DNA of 64,000 nucleotides from Sipunculus nudus (GCA_026874595.1 CM049310.1:42537558-42601557); one strand, 5' to 3'. Shown: positions 9,236-18,915, counted from the first letter of the stretch. Notes: generated by a model from the sequence alone, not told the origin. A program made the numbers and translations.

Positions 9236-10543
9236 ATGCTACGTTTCCATCTGCTGTATCTGTTGTTGTTCGTCACCACGTCTGCTGGCCGTCCACATCC
9301 AGCGTTCCGTTCTCTCGGGTTGTCGGTGACAAACGCTGAAGCCGGGCACGCGTGCAGTATCTTAGGAGGGGAGACGTGGGCCCTGCCTGTACCCGACAAT
9401 GTGTCAGACGCTGTAGCGTTTCATGAAAGACTGACTGCCTTTATGAGCAGCACTGGTGTTACGGAATCATGGATCTCTCTGAAAGGGAAGATGCTCAAAC
9501 AGTGGCGCGTGTCTGGCCGCTATCGTTTCTGCGGTACTATACGCCAGGTGTACAATATGCCGGGGAAACATTGCGCTCTGTTGAGACCTAGGGGGAGCAC
9601 CCTCATCCCCTTTTACTGCAATGGACGCGACGTTGACTTTGGTTATGTCTGCGAACTGCCTACCGCTACCGGGTGTCCTCTGTGGTTTTCAGGACATTAC
9701 TGTGAGTGCAAACACCGGAACGGACCTTGCTACATATTCGGACCTGGTGTCGGCAGTTGGTTTGAGGCTAGGAATCTGTGTGTTAGCATAGGAGCGCGGT
9801 TGGCCTCGGTCAAGAACGAAAAAGAGATAAAGGCATTGTCCAGAGTGCTCTACAAGTCTATTTTAGCGCGTCACGTGTACTGGCTTGATGTTGTGGACCA
9901 CGTTTGGGAATACCATTTCTCAGGCAACCGGTCTGCTATTCCAGACATTTACTTTTGGTACAAAGACCAACCTAAGCCAAATATAAACTGTGCCATCGTC
10001 AGGAAATTCCCCAAAGGTTTCTTGTGGAAAGCTGTGCCGTGCCACAGCCGCCACCAGGTGATTTGTATGAACACCTTCGAACGGCACCAGAGCGTCGCGT
10101 CTGCGTACGACTTGTCTGTCAGCCCGGCTCAGGATACTGCCACCTCCCGGTACCCGCTCCGTATTCCTCATCAGCTGCACGTACATGCGTTTGCCGATCC
10201 CTCAGGACTATCTGCACGTGATCCAGGTGTATGCAAAGACGCATACATGTGGTCAGGAGACGACTCTGAACCAGGCGCTCCGTATATACTATTTTCAGGC
10301 AGCAGCCCTGCACCTAGCACTGTTTCTTCTATATCCAACAACGCAAACAAAGACGGCTATGTTAATGTACGTTCGCTCACAAGTCCCAGTCCCATGATAC
10401 CCGTCGATCCACAGCCCGTTATTCCCACAGTTGCCCCAACACACGCAATGAGAAATCTGTCTGCCGGTTTTCGAAAGCCGTTTGCAGACACATCACTGCT
10501 GCTATCCATAGTCATCAATGCTTTAAACGTCTGCATACGTTAA
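9236..10543 (+). CDS. Double C-type-lectin-domain glycoprotein 3
   Basis: This 435-residue protein is a diverged relative of lectins 1 and 2. It has a cleavable-looking signal peptide (MLRFHLLYLLLFVTTSAG), a first lectin-like domain (about residues 22-140) and a second (about 158-280) with PCYIFG, WFEARNLC, IGARLASV and HQVICM. A long stalk of about 140 residues rich in Ser, Pro and Thr follows, which would be heavily O-glycosylated, and a short hydrophobic C-terminus (SLLLSIVINALNV). The stalk is the main difference from genes 1 and 2 and would hold the lectin head away from the membrane. AATAAA at 10805 closes the unit. Confidence 0.75.
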   Translation: MLRFHLLYLLLFVTTSAGRPHPAFRSLGLSVTNAEAGHACSILGGETWALPVPDNVSDAVAFHERLTAFMSSTGVTESWISLKGKMLKQWRVSGRYRFCGTIRQVYNMPGKHCALLRPRGSTLIPFYCNGRDVDFGYVCELPTATGCPLWFSGHYCECKHRNGPCYIFGPGVGSWFEARNLCVSIGARLASVKNEKEIKALSRVLYKSILARHVYWLDVVDHVWEYHFSGNRSAIPDIYFWYKDQPKPNINCAIVRKFPKGFLWKAVPCHSRHQVICMNTFERHQSVASAYDLSVSPAQDTATSRYPLRIPHQLHVHAFADPSGLSARDPGVCKDAYMWSGDDSEPGAPYILFSGSSPAPSTVSSISNNANKDGYVNVRSLTSPSPMIPVDPQPVIPTVAPTHAMRNLSAGFRKPFADTSLLLSIVINALNVCIR

Positions 10544-10804
10544 GATTTGCTGCAGTCGAGGAGGGTAAAATGGAAATAGGACTGTTCTGTCGCATTCAGA
10601 CGACTAGCTCTGTATATACTTAGACCATGTATAGTATAATCAAGATGTTTTCTTTTGTACAGTTGTTAGTGTCATGCTGTTTGTGTGTTATGATATATAT
10701 TTGGAATTGTACAGTGTTTCATACGTGTTAACCACCCCATTTATCTGTGTGGGTAGGGTAAGGCAAGGGTGACTGTATACATCGTGTGACGTGTAGCTTT
10801 ATAC

Positions 10805-10810
10805 AATAAA
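10805..10810 (+). terminator. Poly(A) signal for lectin gene 3
   Basis: AATAAA 262 bases after the stop codon. Confidence 0.6.
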
Positions 10811-10916
10811 CACATTTGTACTATGTCAAGGATTTGTTTTGTTTTTATCTCTCATGCTCAAACACGAAATGATTGTGAACCCACTTGTGAATGACTGTTT
10901 GTGAATCCACAAAACC

Positions 10917-10922
10917 TTTATT
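10917..10922 (-). terminator. Poly(A) signal for the transposase gene
   Basis: TTTATT on the plus strand (AATAAA on the minus strand), 120 bases beyond the stop codon. Confidence 0.6.
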
Positions 10923-11041
10923 CTTTTTTACCGCGACACTAATGTTTTGTTACGGTAGATTCAACAACATCACTTTATAAACACATAACACATCGATTTG
11001 CATTTTATACAAACATTCGATTTAACACAGGCCCTCCATGT

Positions 11042-12841
11042 TCAGAGTGCGGGTGCGTACACCCTGGCGCATTGCTTCAACAGTTGGTCGGGTGACAGGG
11101 CCCCTTCCTGGTATTGTGCCCACAGCTCGAACAAGCGACCTTGCATGTCCCTGTACAGTGACCGTTGGTAGCGGGCGACTTTATGTTCTGGCAACAGCTG
11201 CACCTGAACTCTTATGTTTAAGGCCTCCTCGTACAGGAGGGCTATCAACAGGTACAGAGAAATATTTGTCCTTTTCACCCGGCTTTGTATCCTGCGGTGC
11301 CACCCTTCACAGTCATTGTTGGTTCTCACGCTCTGCATGAATCCGGACCAGGCGGCGGGAGGCCACGTTGTAGAGTTTATCCACGTCTTCCGCACGTAGC
11401 GGGTCAACCTGCGCAGTGACTGTTTGAGTGTGGCGTTTTCCAGACGGTTGAAAGCCCCTGGTATCTCCGATGCTGGTAGGAAAGGCAGTGCTAGCAACCG
11501 TCGGCATGTCTTGTGTACCAGGTTGTTGCGGGTGTAGGCCGACTGCAGGCCCAGGCTTTGCACATGCCTCCATACGGCTTGGGTCCAGTGGAAAGCGCAT
11601 CCTTTTAACCGGACGCTCGGCATGACCTTCCTGACGGCGTTCCATACAGCCTTCTCGAAGTCCAGCATTATTTCTTGTACGCACGTGGTCGGGGGCAGCA
11701 ACCCCATCAAGTGTTTGAAAACGTCAACGTAATCCTTTTCACGTTTCCCGGACATCAACACGAACACCAGTGGGACCTGTTTGTAAGTGTCGTTGCGGCG
11801 TATGAACACGTGCACGCTGTACAACTGGGTGAAAGGTTGTTTCACGAGCTTGAAGGTGCCGTCCATGTACCACCGTTTCGCTTTGGCGAGCAGTTGCAGC
11901 ATGTTGCGTGTTGCAAACACGAGGTGCCTCTTGCCGTCGGTGTGTATGTCACCGTGCAGGAAATCTGTTGGGACGGCTCTTTCTTCCAAGTGGAAGTCGA
12001 GGTTCCTGGGGTGGGGAGGTCTCTTGTTCTGTCTGTGCCTGTTTGCTGCGCGTATCAGGTGTTTGGTTTTAGGTATGGCCGTGCAGATTTCGCCGGGTTT
12101 CAGGTCCCTGCGTAAAACCCCTTCCACAACCTCGCCTGCCGGCGCGAACAGGTCAGCTTCTGCCTTTTTCTTTATGCTCCACGATATCTCGGCAGCCCTG
12201 TGAGCACCCGGGAGGGGACCGTGTGTGTGGGAATGAATGCCTGGTTGGAAGTGGTGTTTGCCGCCTCTTGTTCTTTGCACGACGGAAGCTTGGCAGCGGG
12301 CGCGTTTGTTGCGTTTGATGCAGTTCCAGTAGACGACGCCGTTCCTCCGGAATTTCACTGTGAAACTGTACCCTGTATCTGTGAAAAGTTTGTCCTTACC
12401 CCGTTTGCTGCCACCGGATACCAAGTGCCATTTTGTCCGGTTCGCCTGATCGAGGGGCGTTTCCTGTTCGGCGTCGGCGTGTTCGTCATCGCTTCCTGTG
12501 ACCGACGTTTCGTCAAACACGTCAGGCGTCCCGTAGATGTCTGCAGCGTCACGTTGTCCTTGACCTTGTCCGCTCTTGCTCAGGCACCGAGGCGAATTCT
12601 GTGTTGATCGCGGGCTCGAGTGGCAAGAGCCAGACAGTACGTCACAAAGGCTGACGTGGAGGTTTTTTTCCTTGTCCGGGCCAGAGGGACTGCTTTCAAC
12701 GCTGCTGCTGTTTATGTCGTACAGGGTGACGGAAAGCCTCTGCCTTTTGTTTTTGGGTGATGCTTCTGGCGTTGAGTTCGACCGTTTCTTCTGTAACTGC
12801 ATGTTTTCCGGGTTCGAACGTCGCTCGCACTGGGTCGGCAT
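11042..12841 (-). CDS. FLYWCH zinc-finger MULE transposase-like protein
   Basis: The 599-residue protein starts at the first in-frame ATG. Residues 1-135 are Ser-rich, charged and probably disordered, with a basic cluster (KNKRQR) that could direct nuclear import. Residues about 150-207 form a FLYWCH zinc finger: G-Y-x-F, V-YW-x-C, a second C in RARC, and H-S-H-T-H. Residues about 320-520 match the DDE domain of Mutator-like (MULE) transposases: YMDGTFK (D327), IMLDFEKA (D394), the CAFHW motif and NNDCEGWH (E512). All three acidic residues are present, so the enzyme may be active. Such FLYWCH-MULE proteins belong to animal transposons. No terminal inverted repeats were seen beside the gene and it has its own poly(A) signal, so it may be a domesticated copy acting as a DNA-binding regulator. 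Confidence 0.85.
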   Translation of the reverse strand: MPTQCERRSNPENMQLQKKRSNSTPEASPKNKRQRLSVTLYDINSSSVESSPSGPDKEKNLHVSLCDVLSGSCHSSPRSTQNSPRCLSKSGQGQGQRDAADIYGTPDVFDETSVTGSDDEHADAEQETPLDQANRTKWHLVSGGSKRGKDKLFTDTGYSFTVKFRRNGVVYWNCIKRNKRARCQASVVQRTRGGKHHFQPGIHSHTHGPLPGAHRAAEISWSIKKKAEADLFAPAGEVVEGVLRRDLKPGEICTAIPKTKHLIRAANRHRQNKRPPHPRNLDFHLEERAVPTDFLHGDIHTDGKRHLVFATRNMLQLLAKAKRWYMDGTFKLVKQPFTQLYSVHVFIRRNDTYKQVPLVFVLMSGKREKDYVDVFKHLMGLLPPTTCVQEIMLDFEKAVWNAVRKVMPSVRLKGCAFHWTQAVWRHVQSLGLQSAYTRNNLVHKTCRRLLALPFLPASEIPGAFNRLENATLKQSLRRLTRYVRKTWINSTTWPPAAWSGFMQSVRTNNDCEGWHRRIQSRVKRTNISLYLLIALLYEEALNIRVQVQLLPEHKVARYQRSLYRDMQGRLFELWAQYQEGALSPDQLLKQCARVYAPAL

Positions 12842-13464
12842 GTCATCTGTGCAGGGCAATATTTGCTAATGTGACGGCCCGCATGTCACAACACATGCTG
12901 CGAGGCGGTGTCGGTTGTCATGGGAGCCACTGCTGTGTATGCAAATACTGACCTAGATAACCAGAACATCGTTACGCCCATACACGTGTTTCAGTGAAGA
13001 CAGGGATAGTGGCGGGCAGGGGCGGGGAGAGGAATGGTGAGCGAAACGCATTTGAGTGGTATGACATCAGTTTACAAAAGCTTCAGCCGGGCAATCCGTG
13101 TTGCAATAATCAGGGAAGGGAGAGGGTTAGGGACCTGCTATCTGGATTTGAGCATACATGATCAAACGTTAGACTGTGTTTGCAAATTGTGAGGGGAGGT
13201 ATTTGCTACGTTCCGTTCGTACAGACATACATGTTTCAGTCCCATCTTGATTCGCGCAGGGCATCATCAAACGAAACAAACACGTTCAACCAAGTACATA
13301 TAGTTTATTAAAACTTACCAGTAAACGTCAAGAAAAACTGAAACACAAAATACACTGTAACCAATTCAATACATGAATATAATACATGACAATTTTAACA
13401 CAAGTCCTTCACACAAGTCCTTTCACTTACACGCAGCCATTACGAAGCCGGTCAAATGTTTCGA
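12842..13464. other. Intergenic region upstream of the transposase gene
   Basis: It holds a purine-rich tract (about 13015-13060) and AATAAA of the next minus-strand gene at 13304-13309. No gene or clear transposon end was found. Confidence 0.5.
13304..13309 (-). terminator. Poly(A) signal for the 488-residue protein gene
   Basis: TTTATT on the plus strand, 156 bases beyond the stop at 13465. Confidence 0.55.
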
Positions 13465-14931
13465 TCACGGACAGCATGAGGTGCGCCGGGTATCGTTTGG
13501 ACCCGCGACCAGTCTTACAGATTTCGCTTGGACGACGTCTGGTTCTGTTGCAACTCTCACTTTCCATACACTTTGATACGTGTGCCCGGTACCTGTGCCA
13601 GCCATACATGTGTTGCAGCTGTTCGTGCACGCGTAAACCCACTTGCCGTACGGGGTGGCGACGCATCCGACGTTGTACGTTTTTCTTTCAATTTTTGCGT
13701 ATTGCGTGCGTACGAGCGTGAACATTCCGGTCGCGGCGTCGCAGTTGGCGAGTTCCAACTCCCATCCCAAGGAGAACCACATGTAAAACAACGTGAAACT
13801 AATGAACCTGGCGTTCCGCAGTGACAATATCTTTTCCTCTGGTATCTCCAGTACGAGCCGGTGGACGTCAGTCTTTTCACTGTGTGTCCTTTTCCCTCTG
13901 ACTGCGTACATTGTTTTCTGGAGCTTACATCCGAGCACGTGAACCAGGGCGTTCAGCATGATGTGTGGTTGCTTGTCGTGGTCTGTTCCCTCTGACAAAG
14001 CAGGCATATCGGTATCCAGCTTGGTGGGCATTTGGAAACATTCCCCCATTGAGCGCCAGGTGTCGCACAGGATGCGAAAGATGTCTTTGCGGCGCGGTAT
14101 TTGTTTTGCCGTCAGCAGTGATACTTTCGTGCTGACGTGTTTTCCGATATGCAGCATACACACGTTACGAATGTGAACCCTTGACGCCTTGCGGAGCATT
14201 GTCTGCGGCGGATCGCGCACCTGACGTTCGGTGTACCGGTGAGACGTTACATCCACAACGGGCATGCAGCATATCTGTTGGAACAGGTGTCCTTCGTTCG
14301 AAATCACGTGTTTCACACACGGTCGGTAAACAGTCTGCGGGTTTGTTTCAGCGGGTTCCCCTGTTTTCGTGTTAAGGATGGGAATCTGTTGTATCTGGTG
14401 CACACTCAGTAAACCTGCTTCCAAGCAGGTCAGGGGCGCGTTTACGGTGTATCCCATGTGCCACAGCAGGTACAGCAGGTACGCAACACCATATTGACCG
14501 AGCGCACTGTGATTGCCAGACAGATCAAAAGTCATCTCACCCTCGGGACCCGTGAACAGCCACTCTATGTCGTGCATCTGACAGATCCCCTCTACGGTTT
14601 TCAAGGAGACTCCTGATTCCTTCAAGGTCCTGCAGTTGTCGGTGTGTGAGGAATCCAACGTGAACCGCGACATGTCGCGCATCATTGTTTCCCATGTCTC
14701 CATACACAGGGGCGAAGGTAACCGGTGCTCACCGTCTGCACTTGATCTCAGTCTTTCCTGGTCACGCCACATCTGTTGGGTTGACCAGTTGAGTGCTTTG
14801 ATGAGTACACGTGCTTTGTTATCGCGAACACGTAAACGCGCAGACATACCCGGTAGCAGTCCTCCTTCCACATCTGCTCTTGAATATATGTTGATCGGAA
14901 CGAATGGAACACTGTGCAGACGGTCTGCCAT
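13465..14931 (-). CDS. Unknown 488-residue protein with cysteine-rich C-terminus
   Basis: I do not recognise this protein. It has an ATG start (MADRLHSVPFVPIN), no signal peptide, a Leu-rich helical patch (about residues 150-185), several Cys/His pairs in the middle, and a C-terminal quarter with a C-x(6)-C-x(3)-C-x-x-C arrangement that could bind zinc. The strand-rich C-terminal part contains GKWVYAC and YQSVWKVRV. It is transcribed with the RING gene upstream of it on the same strand, from which it is separated by 269 bases. The neighbourhood is accessory, so regulation or host interaction is more likely than structure, but this is a guess. Confidence 0.75.
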   Translation of the reverse strand: MADRLHSVPFVPINIYSRADVEGGLLPGMSARLRVRDNKARVLIKALNWSTQQMWRDQERLRSSADGEHRLPSPLCMETWETMMRDMSRFTLDSSHTDNCRTLKESGVSLKTVEGICQMHDIEWLFTGPEGEMTFDLSGNHSALGQYGVAYLLYLLWHMGYTVNAPLTCLEAGLLSVHQIQQIPILNTKTGEPAETNPQTVYRPCVKHVISNEGHLFQQICCMPVVDVTSHRYTERQVRDPPQTMLRKASRVHIRNVCMLHIGKHVSTKVSLLTAKQIPRRKDIFRILCDTWRSMGECFQMPTKLDTDMPALSEGTDHDKQPHIMLNALVHVLGCKLQKTMYAVRGKRTHSEKTDVHRLVLEIPEEKILSLRNARFISFTLFYMWFSLGWELELANCDAATGMFTLVRTQYAKIERKTYNVGCVATPYGKWVYACTNSCNTCMAGTGTGHTYQSVWKVRVATEPDVVQAKSVRLVAGPNDTRRTSCCP

Positions 14932-15200
14932 CCTTTGTCTTGTTGTTGTGGCACCTTGTGCGCACAGTTAGACTTGCAGTAACAAAGTGTGTCTGATCTG
15001 TAACGGCGAACCGGTTAAATATGTTCACGGCAAGGACAAACAGGCGGCCAAAACCAGCCAATAGGCGCTCTCAGAAATTGCTTGTCTAAGCATGACCCGC
15101 GTGCTGACGTCACGCCGTACTTGCACCTGCACGTAGAAAATGTCAGCGCCAATAGCCGTTGCGCAATCTGGCTGGTTCAGGCAAGAATAACCCGTACCCG

Positions 15201-16388
15201 TCATGTGAAATAATGACCGTCAGCTACGACCTGCACGCAGGAACGAGAGTCCATCGGTCGCCACTTTATGGTTGACACGAGTCGCACTGGCGTGCGGCAC
15301 TGCGGGCACGGAATGTGTTCCGTGGTTGCTACTCCTCTCGCTCTGTTGTCTGTATGTACTTGTGCCATTTTTTTGTAACACGCAAGGCACACGTAATGTT
15401 CGCACTGGCTGAACACCACGTATTCCGCCTGCCCGCTTTTCTTCGGGTGATCGCGTGCAGCTTCCTCACAATTCTCCTGGCAGACGCTGCAAGATAGACG
15501 GCATGTCAGCATGCACCCGTGCCCCATGCGTTTCATAACCCCGTTGAAGATGTCAAGCATTTCATTGTAACTGCAACCGTAACACAAGTCTGATATCAGA
15601 TGGATCCAGGCTAATTTCCGTACCTGCCTCTCACAGGTTATCTGGTGTGTCCGCCTGTTCCTGAATGCGTGTTCGGTATCGGCGTATGTCTTCAGGACCG
15701 CGTTTCTCGCGGCTTTCAGGTAACTGTTTACTGACGTGCGGAGGTATCTCATTGTATCCTTACGTTGTTTGCGTGGACGATCACTTTCATCGAAGTGTAC
15801 GCTGTCCGTGGTACGTTCATCAGCGAGGTGTGACACGCCTGGTGTCTCACGCGACATCGTCTTCCAGTAGGTGCTTTGCAAAAGCCTCGTGAGAGATAGT
15901 TTGTAAACGTCGGCCTCGTGAACACCCGAAGCGCTCAGCTGCTGCAGGTGTCTGCGGCTTGCTGCCAGGCGAGGGATAAAGTCCGCTTGTTCCGATAAGC
16001 TTGCCAGGTACTTCGGTACGTGCGGTGTCAGTTCGCCTGTCGTGTATGGAATGTGATTATCGTCACGTGTCACGTCCTGCGGTAATCGCTTCTCGTTCAA
16101 GGTTGCTTCCGTTTTTTTATCCAACCGACCGAGTTCACGGGTGCCCCACCAAATGAGATGTCTTTCCAGGCTCCACAGTCCCAGTGCGGCGTCTTCGTCG
16201 ATGGTACGTGGGGTGTCGGGGTGGACTACATGTGTATGTGGCACAGATGATATCGATTCCGATTCTTCCCGCCTTTGTCTCGCACCGAGAGATTCTCCGT
16301 TGCCGGCCTCAGTTCTCCGTCGTAAGCTGATGGGCGCTAGAGGTTGCAGAGACTGTAACACGTCGTGGTTTAAAACTGACATGCCCAT
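15201..16388 (-). CDS. C-terminal RING-finger protein, probable E3 ubiquitin ligase
   Basis: The 395-residue protein carries a RING domain in its last 100 residues: C-S-V-C-x-x-N-C, then C-E-H-Y-V-C-x-x-C and C-P-Q-C, which supplies the cysteine and histidine ligands of a C3HC4-type finger with a long first loop. RING proteins of this design transfer ubiquitin and, in herpesviruses and baculoviruses, often act as early transactivators (ICP0-like) or modify host antiviral factors. The N-terminal 280 residues are charged, helical and unrecognised. The start codon overlaps the end of the upstream minus-strand gene by 80 bases, so the two may share a transcript. Confidence 0.75.
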   Translation of the reverse strand: MGMSVLNHDVLQSLQPLAPISLRRRTEAGNGESLGARQRREESESISSVPHTHVVHPDTPRTIDEDAALGLWSLERHLIWWGTRELGRLDKKTEATLNEKRLPQDVTRDDNHIPYTTGELTPHVPKYLASLSEQADFIPRLAASRRHLQQLSASGVHEADVYKLSLTRLLQSTYWKTMSRETPGVSHLADERTTDSVHFDESDRPRKQRKDTMRYLRTSVNSYLKAARNAVLKTYADTEHAFRNRRTHQITCERQVRKLAWIHLISDLCYGCSYNEMLDIFNGVMKRMGHGCMLTCRLSCSVCQENCEEAARDHPKKSGQAEYVVFSQCEHYVCLACYKKMAQVHTDNRARGVATTEHIPCPQCRTPVRLVSTIKWRPMDSRSCVQVVADGHYFT

Positions 16389-17343
16389 CCGCTTTGCCCA
16401 TCGTTACTCGTACGTCTGCAATGACTGCGCCTGTCAGGAGCGACTGCCACGTTTTTAATACTGTCACCTTTGGGGCACGCGTGTCTTCCGGCGGGGTGCT
16501 GTTTTCACAAACGGGTGCACCTCTCCAGCGGGTCACGGGTCGTGTTGACAATGCCCTCTCCGGGTCTATCAAACCGGTCTCAGGGTTACAGGCATCCAGA
16601 GGATGCAGCCGTGGGTACAACATCTTCATACACGTTGAAAACCCCTGTCCCTGTCCAACAGCATATTCCGTTTTGCTGATTTCGGCGTCTTCTTGAGCAC
16701 AGGCGGTTTCTATCGCACACACAGCTGTCCTGTACGCAGCGGATGCAATATGGGAAATATCCGCTTCCCGCTGCTGTGGATTGTATCCCGGGACACCGGC
16801 CAACCAGCTGTTGTGTCGTGCGATAATTTCCCACGTGTACACGAGGGATCCGAAATCGACCGGCGAAGCTGTTAATAACCGGGGGAATACCTGTCGTTTG
16901 AACCTCACGAGCGTTGGTACGCGGCAGACCGGCATGTGCCTGGCCATATCAAATATGAATATACAATACGCAGTTGTGGCAGGGCAAGGTTTGCACGTTA
17001 TCGATGTGACACACTTGTATATTGCTGTACACCACCTGAGCAGGCGAGACCTGCGACATGTGCGGTTGGATGTTTCGTTGCGTACACCGAACAGCGACAT
17101 CTTGCACGTGAGGAGGGGCACGGCATCTGGAGGGTGTGAAGGCATCTTGTTCACTGGGTGCTTATATTTCTGCAACCCGACTTTTGTATTGGTATTCCTG
17201 TTGTAGATGGAGTACTTTGTACTCTCACGTGACTCTGCATGGTTTAATGCTGCCCGCAGTTTCATCGAATATATGTCAGAAACATTTAGCTGAAATCCGT
17301 TTCCTCTGTCTTCTGTTTGTGCGCGATGGTGTATGTATTTCAT
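16309..17343 (-). CDS. Unknown basic, cysteine-containing protein (about 344 residues)
   Basis: I do not recognise this protein. The first in-frame ATG is at 17343; another good candidate is the ATG at 17145 (MPSHPPDAV), which would remove a poorly structured N-terminus of about 66 residues. The middle contains a short hydrophobic helix (YCIFIFDMA) and a helix-rich region with conserved-looking Trp and Tyr. The tail is basic and Ser/Thr-rich. It overlaps the RING gene by 80 bases on the same strand, which favours co-transcription. Confidence 0.6.
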   Translation of the reverse strand: MKYIHHRAQTEDRGNGFQLNVSDIYSMKLRAALNHAESRESTKYSIYNRNTNTKVGLQKYKHPVNKMPSHPPDAVPLLTCKMSLFGVRNETSNRTCRRSRLLRWCTAIYKCVTSITCKPCPATTAYCIFIFDMARHMPVCRVPTLVRFKRQVFPRLLTASPVDFGSLVYTWEIIARHNSWLAGVPGYNPQQREADISHIASAAYRTAVCAIETACAQEDAEISKTEYAVGQGQGFSTCMKMLYPRLHPLDACNPETGLIDPERALSTRPVTRWRGAPVCENSTPPEDTRAPKVTVLKTWQSLLTGAVIADVRVTMGKADGHVSFKPRRVTVSATSSAHQLTTEN

Positions 17344-17445
17344 GTTGCGCCCGCAGATATCATATCCACCGCCCGTTACATTTCTCAAATAACAAAATGT
17401 CAGCTGTGTTTAATAGCATACTATTTGTCACGACTAAACGTTGGG

Positions 17446-17613
17446 TCACATTTTCCTACACAACCTGTTGTACGCCACACCGAGTCCAATCATTGTACAG
17501 GTCAGTCCGAACAGTAAAAAAATCATGGCACCCCAGTAACATTTGCGGAGGCGACGTCCCCGGGCAAGGTACAAAAGGGCTGACACACTCAGGTCGTGCG
17601 GCTTACACTGCAT
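17446..17613 (-). CDS. Small tail-anchored membrane protein candidate (55 residues)
   Basis: A 55-residue frame opens at the ATG at 17613. It consists of a basic stretch (ARGRRLRK) and a C-terminal transmembrane helix (about residues 31-50, MIFLLFGLTCTMIGLGV) ending close to the C-terminus. That is the form of tail-anchored viral proteins. A GTG at 17700 would give 84 residues. It fits the otherwise empty space between the two neighbouring minus-strand genes. It could still be chance. Confidence 0.35.
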   Translation of the reverse strand: MQCKPHDLSVSALLYLARGRRLRKCYWGAMIFLLFGLTCTMIGLGVAYNRLCRKM

Positions 17614-17808
17614 CCTTGGTTTTTTTATCGTGACCTGGCCGACCGGAAATACAAACCGCGCGATGCTCTGGTCGTTAGCCAAACGGGTCGCCCTCAGCAC
17701 TGAAATCGTGTCACTATTCCGGGTAAAATGTAATGAACTGTTACACCGTCTTACACGGAGACTGAAAAATGCAGTATTTACAAATATCCCGACCCTTCTC
17801 CGTGGAGG

Positions 17809-18915
17809 TTAGTCCTGTGCGTCGATTGAAAGCCCCAGCGCGCAAATGACGTCTCCGTACAAGTAACAGGACACGTCGGCTGGTGGCACGATTTGTGATA
17901 TAATTTCGCTGTCGCATTCGTCGTCCAACGAAAGTTCACAGAAAGGAGGGAGGACTTCGGCGTCCGACAGCATCGACGGGTCGCACCTCAATTCAAATGA
18001 TGCTCCCTTTTCACAGTCACCGTATCTCTCCGTCAGGTGTAATGTGACCTTGCAGAGACCTTCCCATTTTTGTGTGTCGCCTGGGTGTGTTACATGTGTT
18101 ATTTTCCCGTTGCAGGGGACGGCTGCGGGGTTAAAGAATGATGGTGTACGACCGGGAGGCTGCGTGTCATGCTGCGCGTCATCGCCCACGTCACCATACC
18201 TGGCAACGAAAAAGTCATGAGTTTGTGCGGCTGGTACTATCACAGCGTGCCACGAGAGACGGGGACACAAGCGGTAAGTGTTGTTTCTTTTCGTCAGCAA
18301 GGTGTCACGTACGAGGAGGAGCATGCCCGCTGGTTCTTGCATGTGTGGAAATTGTTCGGGTGGGTCGAACAAGACGCACTCGAAAGATGCCCCTTCCGGT
18401 AAAACGGCTGTGAGAGTACGTATCTTCCTTTTTGATTTACTAGTTTCAGAATCTTCTATTAGTTGTACGCGACCGACGACTGTTATGTGCTCGTCCACGT
18501 GACACTTAAACCGGCCGGGGGCTGGTATGTCACAGAATGAGGTGCCGTTTTCGTGCTGGTCTTTTGTCAGTAATTCTTTACAGGTTTCTGCTATACGTAA
18601 CCGCCTCAGATTGAGCTGTTGAGACGTCAGTTCCGACCAACTGGTAGGCTGATGGTGACGCTCCCACACGAATCCTTTCACACTCAAAACAAGGCCGTTG
18701 CAGATACGCTTGAAATTGCCAGACACACGGTACCATTCTCCGGGTGCCCACTGTTCGATTTGTTGACCATCGGAAACGTTTAACACGACACACGTCCCCT
18801 CTGAGTCGTAAACGACGGCTCGGAAATTCCCACCGGTGCTTGAATACATTGCGACGGTGACAGCAGCGCCGGGAACGCCGGTGTCTAAGTTCGAAATGGC
18901 TTCGCATTGAGCCAT
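17809..18915 (-). CDS. Putative OB-fold single-stranded DNA-binding protein
   Basis: Starting at the ATG at 18915 (MAQCEAIS), which avoids overlap with the upstream gene, the protein has 368 residues; a longer form starts at 19005. Three strand-rich segments look like oligonucleotide-binding (OB) folds. In each, hydrophobic strands alternate with glycines and a V-G-x-V or Y-R-V-S-G motif: about residues 12-85 (AVTVAMYS to LVLSVKGFV), 145-235 (ITVVGRVQ to RLCPRLSW) and 265-320 (GKITHVTH to FELRC). Tandem OB-folds are the plan of RPA-like proteins, which coat single-stranded DNA in replication and repair. Herpesvirus ICP8 is a different, larger fold, so this would be either an accessory protein or a distinct solution. 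The fold is inferred from strand pattern, not proven. Confidence 0.6.
   Translation of the reverse strand: MAQCEAISNLDTGVPGAAVTVAMYSSTGGNFRAVVYDSEGTCVVLNVSDGQQIEQWAPGEWYRVSGNFKRICNGLVLSVKGFVWERHHQPTSWSELTSQQLNLRRLRIAETCKELLTKDQHENGTSFCDIPAPGRFKCHVDEHITVVGRVQLIEDSETSKSKRKIRTLTAVLPEGASFECVLFDPPEQFPHMQEPAGMLLLVRDTLLTKRNNTYRLCPRLSWHAVIVPAAQTHDFFVARYGDVGDDAQHDTQPPGRTPSFFNPAAVPCNGKITHVTHPGDTQKWEGLCKVTLHLTERYGDCEKGASFELRCDPSMLSDAEVLPPFCELSLDDECDSEIISQIVPPADVSCYLYGDVICALGLSIDAQD

Larger units (their letters stand above)
10544..11041. other. Convergent intergenic region with two poly(A) signals
   Basis: It separates lectin gene 3 and the transposase gene, which converge. AATAAA on the plus strand lies at 10805-10810 and on the minus strand at 10917-10922. 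No gene is seen. Confidence 0.6.

Noticed and set aside
11675-12869. Plus-strand open frames opposite the transposase
   Set aside because: They mirror a strongly supported gene on the other strand and have no motifs.
10544-13464. Complete MULE transposon with terminal inverted repeats
   Set aside because: No convincing inverted repeats or target duplications were seen beside the gene.
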